Below, in pieces: positions 1 through 8,255 of a DNA stretch of 10,673 nucleotides. Origin of the DNA: Verrucomicrobiota bacterium (GTDB taxonomy: Bacteria > Verrucomicrobiota > Verrucomicrobiia > Limisphaerales > UBA11358). Location: the NCBI GenBank assembly GCA_026225155.1, contig JAMFSG010000333.1, forward strand, positions 1 through 10,673. The letters are read 5' to 3'. Both the position numbers and the translations under genes were made by a program. Every line of letters begins with the position of its first letter. Position 1 is the stretch's first letter. The notes below the pieces were generated by a model that was given only the letters and a program-made list of their open reading frames with translations, had not been told where the DNA came from and searched no databases.

Positions 1-55
1 CATCTGGCTGCCGTTGCATGAACGCAAACCAAGGTTGCTGGAAAACAAAAATTGA
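1..55 (+). CDS. C-terminal end of a probable sensor histidine kinase (5' truncated)
   Basis: Complete codons start at position 2 and read 17 residues, beginning IWLPLHERKP, to a TGA at 53-55. The string IWLPL is the usual last beta strand of a histidine-kinase HATPase_c domain, where many kinases end in T-x-x-I-x-L-P-L plus a short tail. That, and its place immediately upstream on the same strand as an NtrC-type response regulator, suggests it is the cognate kinase. Only the last few codons are in the window, so the sensor input, the H-box and the ATP-binding N/G boxes cannot be seen. The evidence is one short motif plus context. Other frames through this stretch either stop early or read through the downstream repeat and look unlike protein. 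Confidence 0.4.
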   Translation, partial: IWLPLHERKPRLLENKN

Positions 56-192
56 ACCACGGATGGACACAGATGGACACGGATTAAAGAAAAGCGTCCG
101 CAGATTTCGCGGATTCGCGCAGATAAGTTTCCAGAAATTCAAATCTGCGAAAATCGGCGTAATCTGCGGATCAAAAGTATCCATCCGTGGTT
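55..192. repeat. Long imperfect palindrome (intergenic repeat element)
   Basis: Perfect 13-bp terminal inverted repeats, AACCACGGATGGA at 55-67 and TCCATCCGTGGTT at 180-192, enclose a second perfect pair, TCCGCAGATT at 97-106 and AATCTGCGGA at 161-170. Imperfect pairing continues inward around ATCTGCG and AATC. The left arm also carries a 10-bp direct repeat, GATGGACAC with one variable base, at about 61-80. The element begins at the stop codon of the upstream gene and ends 7 nt before the ATG of the response regulator. It therefore fills the whole gap and includes the place where a ribosome-binding site would be. I recall similar ACCACGGATGGACAC elements from Verrucomicrobiota intergenic DNA, but could not check this here. 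Confidence 0.8.
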
Positions 193-199
193 AAAATTT

Positions 200-1564
200 A
201 TGGCTGAAAAACCAACATTGCTGATTGTGGACGACGAGAAACCGACGCGCGAAGGCTTGCGCGCGGCGCTCGAAGAACGTTACGACGTTTACATCGCCGA
301 GGACGCGAAGGCGGCGATGGATTTGCTCGAGTCCGAAAATTTCGACGTGATGCTGACGGATTTTCGGCTGCCGAATGAGGACGGAATGAAATTGATCGCG
401 CGCGCGAAATCTTTGTCCAAGCCGCCGATCTGCATTTTGATGACGGCTTACGGTTCGGAAGAACTCGCGGTGGACGCGATGAAACATGGCGCGGACGATT
501 ACATCGCGAAAGGCCGTTTGCAGATTGATGAATTGGAGATGCGCATCGCGCGCGCGCTGAAACAGCAAAATCTCGAAGTTGAAAATGTTTCGCTGCGCAA
601 ACAGCTCGACGCGAAATTTGGTTTGGAGAATATCGTCGGCCAGTCGGCGGTGATGACGGAAATTTTCGAGATCGTGCAACAAGTTGCGCCGACGCGCGCG
701 ACGGTTTTGGTGACAGGCGAAAGCGGCACGGGCAAAGAATTGATCGCGAAAGCGGTGCATCAATTAAGTCCGCGCGCGAAAATGCCATTTGTCACGGTGC
801 ATTGCGCCGCGCTCGCGCCGACACTTTTGGAAAGCGAATTGTTTGGCCACGAACGCGGCGCGTTCACGGGTGCGCACGAACGGCGCATCGGTCGTTTTGA
901 GCTCGCGCAAGGCGGAACGCTTTTTCTCGACGAGATCGGCGAAATTGATCAGACGATCCAAGTGAAGCTGCTGCGTTTTCTCGGCGAGCGGACGTTTGAA
1001 CGCGTCGGCTCAAACAAAACTTTGAGCGCCGACGTGCGGCTCGTCGCAGCGACGAATAAAAATCTCGAAGAGTTGGTGAAGGCCGGAAAATTTCGCGAGG
1101 ATTTGTTCTTTCGTCTGCGCGTCGTTGAAATAGAATTGCCGCCGTTGCGCGAGCGGATGGGCGACATTCCGTTGCTCGCGCAGAATTTTTTGCGCGAGTT
1201 CGCGAAAGAAAACGGCAAAGCCGTGAACGACTTCACGGCGGACGCGCTCGAAGCGTTGATGAATTTTTCGTGGCCGGGCAATGTGCGGGAATTGCGGACG
1301 GCCATCGAGCACGCGGTGGTATTAAGTCGCGGCGACCGGATTTCGCTGCGCGATTTGCCGAACTCCGTGCGCGGCGGCAATTCGGTAAGCGCCGCGAAAT
1401 TATTACAGACTAAAGATTTGACGGTGAAAGACGCGGAGAAACAATTGATCCAGCGCGCGTTGAAGGAAACGGACGGCAACCGCACGCGCGCGGCGCAAAA
1501 GATCGGCATGAGCCGGCGGACATTTCACCGGAAATTGCACGAATACCATCTCGAAGGATTTTGA
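200..1564 (+). CDS. NtrC-family sigma-54-dependent response regulator
   Basis: A cytoplasmic transcription activator of 454 residues with the full three-domain NtrC layout. The receiver domain (about 5-120) has the acidic pair D11/D12, phospho-acceptor D54 in TDFRLP, switch residue T82 and conserved K104. K104 is followed by Gly instead of the usual cis-Pro. The AAA+ domain (about 143-375) has Walker A GESGTGKE at 173-180, the sigma-54-contacting GAFTGA loop at 220-225, Walker B with D244/E245 and arginine-finger candidates R299 and R305 in FREDLFFRL. A Fis-type helix-turn-helix occupies about 410-454 and ends RRTFHRKLHEY. By family knowledge, phosphorylation by a partner kinase drives oligomerisation and ATP-dependent opening of sigma-54 promoters. 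The probable kinase tail lies just upstream. The start is the ATG directly before the receiver strand; no Shine-Dalgarno is visible. The target genes cannot be told from the window. Confidence 0.95.
   Translation: MAEKPTLLIVDDEKPTREGLRAALEERYDVYIAEDAKAAMDLLESENFDVMLTDFRLPNEDGMKLIARAKSLSKPPICILMTAYGSEELAVDAMKHGADDYIAKGRLQIDELEMRIARALKQQNLEVENVSLRKQLDAKFGLENIVGQSAVMTEIFEIVQQVAPTRATVLVTGESGTGKELIAKAVHQLSPRAKMPFVTVHCAALAPTLLESELFGHERGAFTGAHERRIGRFELAQGGTLFLDEIGEIDQTIQVKLLRFLGERTFERVGSNKTLSADVRLVAATNKNLEELVKAGKFREDLFFRLRVVEIELPPLRERMGDIPLLAQNFLREFAKENGKAVNDFTADALEALMNFSWPGNVRELRTAIEHAVVLSRGDRISLRDLPNSVRGGNSVSAAKLLQTKDLTVKDAEKQLIQRALKETDGNRTRAAQKIGMSRRTFHRKLHEYHLEGF
1553..1558 (+). promoter_or_regulatory. 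Shine-Dalgarno-like site deciding the GT39-like start
   Basis: GAAGGA lies inside the last codons of the response-regulator gene, 9 nt before the ATG at 1568 and 15 nt before the in-frame ATG at 1574. The spacing supports the first start and translation as part of one transcript with the regulator. Confidence 0.5.
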
Positions 1565-1567
1565 TTT

Positions 1568-3379
1568 ATGTTCATGTCAGAACGGATCCAAAATGTGATC
1601 CACCAATTAGATGATGGCATTTTATCACGGTGGTTGAAATACGTCCTGCTGCTGGCCGTCGCCGGGAGCATGTTATTGGTTTATGATTTGCGCGAGTATC
1701 GCAATTTTGCCGCGCCGGAAGCGATGGACGCGGCGCAGGTCGCGCGCAATCTCGCGGAGGGCAGGGGATTCACGACGGAATTCATCCGGCCATTCAGCCT
1801 TTTTCTGGTGCAACGGCACAATCGCGCGACGCTGGACGGAACGACCAACGCGGCAGACTTCGCGGAAATTAATCGCCCGCATCCCGACCTTGCCAATGCA
1901 CCGCTGTATCCGGTTTTGCTCGCGGGAGCGATGAAGCTGGCGCATCCGCAATGGAAATTGGAAACGCATAAATCTTTCTGGTCGGAAGGCGGAAATTTCC
2001 GGCGTTACAAACCGGAATTTGCCATCGCGATCAGCAACCAGATTTTGTTGTTTGTGATCGTGGTCCTGACTTTTTTGATCGCCCGAAAATTATTTGATCG
2101 GCCAGCCGCCTGGCTGGCGGCGGTGCTGACCTTTCGTTCGGAACTGTTGTGGAAATTCAGCGTGTCCGGTTTGCCTACGCTGTTACTGCTGGTTTTTCTT
2201 TTAGGGCTGGTGATCTGTTTGCTGAAAATCGAGGAATGGGGGCGCGCGGAATTGCCGGACGCACGGCGGCTTTTTATTCTGGCGATCGTCGCCGGTTTGA
2301 TTGCGGGTTTGGGAATGCTGACGCGTTATTCGTTCGGCTGGCTGATCGTGCCGGTTGCGGTTTTTCTGGTGCTGTTTGGCGGCGCACGCCGAACGGGATT
2401 GGCGGTGGCGGCGAGCTTGATTTTTATCGCCGTCGTGTCGCCGTGGCTCGCGCGCAACTTCGCGGTGAGCGGAACTTTTTTCGGCACCGCCGGCTATGCC
2501 GCCATTGAAAGCACGGATGTGTTTCCTGGCACGCAATTGCTGCAATCGTTGAATCCTGATCTCGCCGCCAGTTTGACGCAGTCAATCACAAAAAAGCTGG
2601 CGTCGAATTGTAGCCAGCTTCTTCAGGGAGATGTGCCGCGCCTCGGCGGCAGTTGGATTGGCATCCTGTTTTTTGCAGGCTTGCTGCTTGGTCTGCGCAA
2701 TGTCGCCGCCCGCCGGCTGCGCTACTTCACATTGATGTGCCTGGGCGTGCTGGTGGTCGTCCAATCGCTCGGCATGACGCAATTGTCCGTCATCACGCCG
2801 GATGTGAATTCGGAAAATCTGCTTGTATTGTTGACGCCGCTGGCGGTGATTTTTGGCGTCGCTTTTTTCCTGACGCTGCTCGACCAGATGCAGTTGCCCA
2901 TCATCGAGATGCGCCGGGCTGCCATTTATTTATTTGTCCTGCTCGCCTATTTGCCCTTTGCCTTGTCACTGAAAATGTCAAACGTTTCGCCGCTGGTTTA
3001 TCCGCCTTATCATCCGCCCGAAATCCAGAAAATCGGCAGCTGGATTAATAAAGACGAACTCATGATGAGCGACATTCCGTGGGCGGTCGCGTGGTATGGC
3101 GACCGTCAATGCTCCGGGCTGACGCTTAATACGCAATACGAATTTTCCGCGCTTAACGACTTCATGAAACCCGTCCGCGGGCTTTATCTCACTCGAGACT
3201 CGCTTGACTTGCGCTTGCTAACTGAAGGCGTCCTTGGAGGGACAGGGACTTGGAATGCCTTTATTTTTCAATCCATCGCTGCTAATAAAATTGCGCCGCA
3301 ATTTCCGCTCAGATACACGGCTCCCGGAATGTCTTCCAGCTTGTTTCTCACGGACAAACAGCGCTGGCAAACCCAATAA
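1568..3379 (+). CDS. Polytopic membrane protein, probable GT39/ArnT-like glycosyltransferase
   Basis: An inner-membrane protein of 603 residues. Hydrophobic segments lie near 23-39, 151-172, 203-219, 235-252, 256-271, 277-296, 362-376, 384-403, 418-438 and 450-466. A long first loop (about 40-150) contains an acidic residue in EAMDAAQVARNLAEGRGFTT (D54), and a soluble C-terminal part spans about 470-603. This is the GT-C plan: an acidic catalytic residue in the first periplasmic loop, many helices, then a periplasmic tail. Such enzymes transfer a sugar from a polyprenyl-phosphate donor to lipid or protein. The assignment rests on topology and overall likeness, so the substrate is unknown and a non-catalytic relative is possible. 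GAAGGA at 1553-1558 lies 9 nt before the ATG at 1568 and favours it over the ATG at 1574. The start is 3 nt past the regulator's stop, which suggests co-transcription. Confidence 0.7.
   Translation: MFMSERIQNVIHQLDDGILSRWLKYVLLLAVAGSMLLVYDLREYRNFAAPEAMDAAQVARNLAEGRGFTTEFIRPFSLFLVQRHNRATLDGTTNAADFAEINRPHPDLANAPLYPVLLAGAMKLAHPQWKLETHKSFWSEGGNFRRYKPEFAIAISNQILLFVIVVLTFLIARKLFDRPAAWLAAVLTFRSELLWKFSVSGLPTLLLLVFLLGLVICLLKIEEWGRAELPDARRLFILAIVAGLIAGLGMLTRYSFGWLIVPVAVFLVLFGGARRTGLAVAASLIFIAVVSPWLARNFAVSGTFFGTAGYAAIESTDVFPGTQLLQSLNPDLAASLTQSITKKLASNCSQLLQGDVPRLGGSWIGILFFAGLLLGLRNVAARRLRYFTLMCLGVLVVVQSLGMTQLSVITPDVNSENLLVLLTPLAVIFGVAFFLTLLDQMQLPIIEMRRAAIYLFVLLAYLPFALSLKMSNVSPLVYPPYHPPEIQKIGSWINKDELMMSDIPWAVAWYGDRQCSGLTLNTQYEFSALNDFMKPVRGLYLTRDSLDLRLLTEGVLGGTGTWNAFIFQSIAANKIAPQFPLRYTAPGMSSSLFLTDKQRWQTQ
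2590..2620 (-). terminator. Possible antisense intrinsic terminator inside the GT39-like gene
   Basis: Read on the minus strand, an 8-bp perfect stem, AAGCTGGC (2620-2613) with GCCAGCTT (2601-2594), closes an 11-nt loop and is followed by TTTTG. A stem plus U-tract is terminator-like, though the stem is short and the U-tract brief. It lies about 760 bp past the stop of the minus-strand tsaC-type gene. The 3-bp gap between the convergent stops leaves no room for a terminator there. It overlaps codons of the plus-strand gene (residues about 341-351), so it may be chance. Confidence 0.25.
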
Positions 3380-3382
3380 AAT

Positions 3383-4390
<1,008 letters not shown>

Positions 4391-4391
4391 T

Positions 4392-4470
4392 GTTAAATCG
4401 TTGAAAAGTTGAATTATTAAATTGTTTCCATCAGATGACATTCAACATTTCAACGATTCAACTGTTCAAC
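4392..4470. repeat. Inverted octamer arrays between the ABC permease gene and tsaC
   Basis: The left half (4392-4415) is three tandem octamers of the form GTTRAANN. The right half (4439-4470) is four tandem octamers of the form NNTTCAAC, the inverse of the left unit. They flank a 23-nt centre (4416-4438). The best arm pair is 4399-4413 with 4441-4455, matching at 14 of 15 positions. The element ends 5 nt from the permease stop and begins 1 nt from the tsaC ATG, so it fills the gap. A hairpin here could affect tsaC translation or separate it from the upstream ABC genes; neither can be shown from sequence. Confidence 0.85.
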
Positions 4471-4475
4471 AAAAT

Positions 4476-5677
<1,202 letters not shown>

Positions 5678-5681
<4 letters not shown>

Positions 5682-6451
5682 CGTTTTTCTTCCAGCTTGA
5701 CGGCTTGCTGCGCCTGACGGAGCAGTTCCAATTCTTTTTCCGCCGTCGAACGATTTTGCACGGCTTCATCAGTGACGATTTTTCCGTCGCGCAGAATGAT
5801 CATGCGTTTGGTGAAACGCGCCACGTCCAGTTCATGCGTGACCATGATGATGGTGATGCCTTGATCATTCAGTTTTTGGAAGACGCCCATGATCTCGATG
5901 CTCGTCTGCGTGTCGAGATTTCCGGTCGGCTCATCTGCGAGCAATAGCGTCGGCCGGTTCACGAGCGCGCGCGCGATGGCGACGCGTTGTTGTTGTCCGC
6001 CGGAAAGCTGGTTGGGATGATGATCGGCGCGTTTGGCGAGGCCGACGAGTTCGAGCGAGTGCATTGCGCGTTCATATTGCTCGTGCGCCGAAACGCGCTG
6101 GCGATGATACAGCATCGGCATTTCGACATTTTCCAACGCGGTCGTGCGCGACAGCAAATTGAAACCTTGAAAAACGAAACCGATTTTCTCGTTGCGCACG
6201 TCGGCCAGCTCGTCGCGATCCAACGTGGAAATATCAATGCCGTCGAGCAAATATTTTCCGCCCGTCGGACGGTCGAGCGCGCCGATCATGTTCATCATCG
6301 TGCTTTTGCCGGAACCGCTCGAACCCATGATGGCGACGAATTCGCCCGGCAAAATCTCCAGCGAGACGCCGCGCACGGCGTGGACATCCACTTCGCCGGT
6401 GTGATACGTTTTCTCGATGGCGTCGAGCTTAATGACGGGTTTGATTGACAC
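5678..6451 (-). CDS. ABC transporter ATP-binding protein, MacB/LolD class
   Basis: The cytoplasmic ATPase of the exporter, 257 residues. All nucleotide-binding motifs are intact: Walker A GSSGSGKST at 43-51, Q-loop Q95 in VFQGFNLL, signature LSGGQ at 149-153, Walker B LLLADEP with D173/E174, D-loop region near 179-180 and H-loop H206 in VTHELD. The pattern is that of the LolD/MacB/FtsE clade, which works with FtsX-type permeases. About 25 charged C-terminal residues follow the core. Translation starts at GTG (6449-6451). AGGG at 6461-6464, 9 nt upstream, is a plausible ribosome-binding site. It lies 24 nt after the adaptor gene and overlaps the permease start, so adaptor, ATPase and permease form one operon. 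Confidence 0.94.
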
Positions 6452-6475
6452 AGAAAATTTCCCTATGAAATCAGA

Positions 6476-7741
6476 TTAGCGCATCCGCGGTATGCCGCCG
6501 CCGAATGGATTTGCGCCGGCAGCCGTGCCGGTGAAAACCGTGCCCGTGACGACTTTGTCGCCTTCGTTCAAACCGGAAAGCACTTCGGTATTGATGCCGT
6601 CGCTGATGCCGGTTTTGATTTGAACCGGCGTTAAATTCGCCGTTTCGCCCGCGCCGGTGAGCACATAAATGGTATGGAAAACCGGCCGTTCGCCCGGGGC
6701 GTGATTGCCATGATGCGTATGTTTGCCGGAATGCGCGCCGGAATTAACATCGTTTGCCGTCGTGGAATTTTCATTCGTGGCGGCGGCCGAATTGGTTGAC
6801 AGCGCAGCATCTGCCGGATGAAAACGCAGCGCGGAATTTGGAATGTTCAAAACATTGGTCCGTTGCGCGATGACGAAAGAAAGATTCGCCGTCATGCCCG
6901 GTTTCAATTTGTAATCCGCATTCGTCACGCCGACGACGCAATCGTAAGTGACGACATTGTTGGCGTTCGTCGGCTGGTTTCGGACTTGGATGACGCTGCC
7001 GCTAAAATTGTTATACGGATATGTGTCCACCGTAAAATCTACGGCCTGCCCTTCTAAAATCCCGCCGACGTCCGCCTCGGCGACGCTGGAATCAATCTGC
7101 ATTTTTGTCAAATCATTCGCGATTTGGAACAGCGTCGGCGTGTTGAAACTGGACGCGACCGTCTGGCCCAGATCTATCGAACGCGAAATCACAACGCCAT
7201 CCACCGGCGAACGGATGGCGCAATAACCCAGATTCGCCTCGGCCGTGTCCAGCACTGCTTGTTTAATTTTCACCGTCGCTTCGGCTTCATGCAGCGTGGC
7301 GACAGCGGTGTCGTAATCTGAACCCGAAATCAATTTGTTCGTGTATAATTCCGCGCTCCGGCTGGCTTCGACTTGCTGCAATTCCAGATTCGCCTTCGCA
7401 TTGGCGAGATCCGCGTCCGCCTGCTCGACCGCCGCCCGATAAGTCGAAGGATCAATCTCCGCAATGACCTCGTTCGACTTCACGATGGAATTATAATCCA
7501 CGTTCAATTTGTTGATGATGCCGGAAACCTGGCTGCCCACCGTCACGTTCACGACCGGATTCAAAATGCCCGTCGCGGTGACCACTTGGGTCAAATCCCC
7601 ACGCGCAACCGTGAAAGTTTCGTATTGCGGCGCGTCCGTTTTTTTATGTTGGAAATACCAGACGCCGCCGCCGATGGCCGCGCCGAGAATCAAAAGAAGA
7701 ATGATCCATTTCAACCAGCCGCCGCTTTTTTTTGCTGCCAT
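6476..7741 (-). CDS. MacA-like periplasmic adaptor (HlyD/RND membrane-fusion family)
   Basis: The membrane-fusion subunit that links the ABC permease to an outer-membrane channel, 421 residues. One N-terminal transmembrane anchor (about 11-30) follows a Lys-rich start. A beta-barrel and lipoyl half (about 45-100, with GSQVSGIINKL) leads into an alpha-helical hairpin with Ala/Glu-rich coiled-coil helices (about 100-172). The second lipoyl half has IRSPVDGVVISRSIDLGQTV (about 176-195), followed by beta-barrel and membrane-proximal domains. A Ser/Thr/Asn-rich stretch (about 315-336) runs into a His-rich segment with H337, H341, H343, H344 and H347, which is unusual for the family. The tail is Gly/Pro-rich. 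It is the first gene of the exporter operon. GGAA 9 nt before the ATG may be a weak ribosome-binding site. No TolC-like gene is in the window. Confidence 0.92.
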   Translation of the reverse strand: MAAKKSGGWLKWIILLLILGAAIGGGVWYFQHKKTDAPQYETFTVARGDLTQVVTATGILNPVVNVTVGSQVSGIINKLNVDYNSIVKSNEVIAEIDPSTYRAAVEQADADLANAKANLELQQVEASRSAELYTNKLISGSDYDTAVATLHEAEATVKIKQAVLDTAEANLGYCAIRSPVDGVVISRSIDLGQTVASSFNTPTLFQIANDLTKMQIDSSVAEADVGGILEGQAVDFTVDTYPYNNFSGSVIQVRNQPTNANNVVTYDCVVGVTNADYKLKPGMTANLSFVIAQRTNVLNIPNSALRFHPADAALSTNSAAATNENSTTANDVNSGAHSGKHTHHGNHAPGERPVFHTIYVLTGAGETANLTPVQIKTGISDGINTEVLSGLNEGDKVVTGTVFTGTAAGANPFGGGIPRMR

Positions 7742-7809
7742 AAAAATTTATTCCGATGGAAAATTGTCCCCGATGAGACGAAATCGAGTCACATAAGTTA
7801 CGGAATTTT

Positions 7810-7848
7810 ATGCACTTGTCCATGCACTTTCAGTTTGCAGCACTGAAA
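7810..7848. promoter_or_regulatory. Direct repeats plus hairpin upstream of the exporter operon (possible operator)
   Basis: ATGCACTT occurs twice, at 7810-7817 and 7822-7829, a 12-bp repeat distance. Overlapping the second copy is an inverted repeat, TTTCAGT (7828-7834) with ACTGAAA (7842-7848). The cluster lies about 70-107 bp upstream of the adaptor ATG, where an operator or upstream activator site would sit. No known binding consensus is recognised. Confidence 0.3.
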
Positions 7849-7852
7849 AAAA

Positions 7853-7921
7853 ATGGCGAAAGAACCGGAACAGTTCGAACGCTTTCCGGGAATGCCTGTC
7901 CAATTCATCGGATACAAATAG
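7853..7921 (+). CDS. Possible 22-residue open reading frame
   Basis: An ATG after an A-run opens a 22-codon frame, MAKEPEQFERFPGMPVQFIGYK, ended by TAG. An in-frame TGA at 7844-7846 rules out a longer start. The composition reads like real protein (charged start, FPGMP, aromatic end), but there is no ribosome-binding site and no family I recognise. It could be a tiny gene, the remnant of a lost one, or chance. Confidence 0.2.
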   Translation: MAKEPEQFERFPGMPVQFIGYK

Positions 7922-7943
7922 GTTCTAATAAACCAACATTTTT

Positions 7944-8162
7944 ATGACGCCAACACATCTTCATGCCCTTAATTCATCGCTGGTCGCATTGCCCGTGGCG
8001 GTGGCTTTCGCGCGGCGACTATTGCTGACCCACAAATCGCCCATGCTGGTCACATCCAGTTCATCGGCCGAAAAACTTAAAACCACATCTGGCCGCACCA
8101 ACCACTGGACGGAAAAGTTCAAACACATTACAGCTTACGATCATTTTGGTTTGAACGAATAA
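7944..8162 (+). CDS. Weak hypothetical small protein (72 residues)
   Basis: An ATG-to-TAA frame of 72 codons in the divergent gap. Residues about 10-28 are hydrophobic and the C-terminal half is polar (ending ITAYDHFGLNE). There is no Shine-Dalgarno, no recognisable domain, and codon use is not clearly like the neighbours. An inverted repeat, GTTCAAAC/GTTTGAAC, falls inside its last codons and T-runs follow. It may be a non-coding frame across regulatory DNA or a decayed gene. Confidence 0.17.
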   Translation: MTPTHLHALNSSLVALPVAVAFARRLLLTHKSPMLVTSSSSAEKLKTTSGRTNHWTEKFKHITAYDHFGLNE

Positions 8163-8219
8163 TCTGCGAATAATTTTTTTGGACACGCGTTTTCCTTTTT
8201 TTTTGCCGTTGGAAGCAAG

Positions 8220-8249
8220 TTGTCTTATGCGGGCATTTGATTCTAAAAT
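8220..8249 (+). promoter_or_regulatory. Candidate promoter for trpD
   Basis: TTGTCT at 8220-8225 and TAAAAT at 8244-8249 are separated by 18 bp and match sigma-70-type boxes at 4/6 and 5/6 positions. T-runs lie just upstream. Transcription from such a -10 would start at about 8256, the first base of the GTG start, implying a leaderless mRNA. This fits the absence of a Shine-Dalgarno. It is an inference from weak consensus matches. Confidence 0.3.
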
Positions 8250-8255
8250 CCGCGC

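Larger units (their letters stand above)
7742..8255. other. 514-bp divergent intergenic region without a convincing gene
   Basis: Lies between the divergent starts of the exporter operon and trpD, so promoters for both are expected here. It holds ATGCACTT direct repeats and a hairpin (7810-7848), two weak short reading frames on the plus strand (7853-7921 and 7944-8162), an 8-bp inverted repeat GTTCAAAC/GTTTGAAC (8117-8124, 8149-8156), a direct repeat CGAATAAT (8156-8163, 8167-8174) and T-runs (8174-8180, 8196-8204). No tRNA, known riboswitch or trp-leader peptide rich in Trp codons is seen. Confidence 0.6.

Noticed and set aside
200..788. Long minus-strand open frames opposite the receiver and AAA+ coding region
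   Set aside because: Arg/Ala-rich antisense frames caused by GCG/CGC codon use; the plus strand encodes an intact NtrC-type protein.
2527..2541. Sigma-54-like -24/-12 promoter (TGGCACG then TTGC) inside the GT39-like gene
   Set aside because: The spacing between the GG and GC elements is one base short of the strict requirement, and it lies inside a coding region pointing at no gene start.
4391..4441. Longer tsaC-type protein starting at the ATG at 4441 (17 extra residues)
   Set aside because: The extra residues are translated from the octamer repeat array, and the Sua5 family begins at the later ATG (4390) just before the YrdC domain.
8117..8204. Rho-independent terminator from GTTCAAAC/GTTTGAAC plus T-runs
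   Set aside because: The loop is 24 nt and the first T-run is 17 nt past the stem, too far for an intrinsic terminator; no convincing gene ends there.
8163..8255. Trp attenuator or leader peptide upstream of trpD
   Set aside because: No short frame with clustered Trp codons and no competing hairpins with a U-tract are visible between the T-runs and the GTG.
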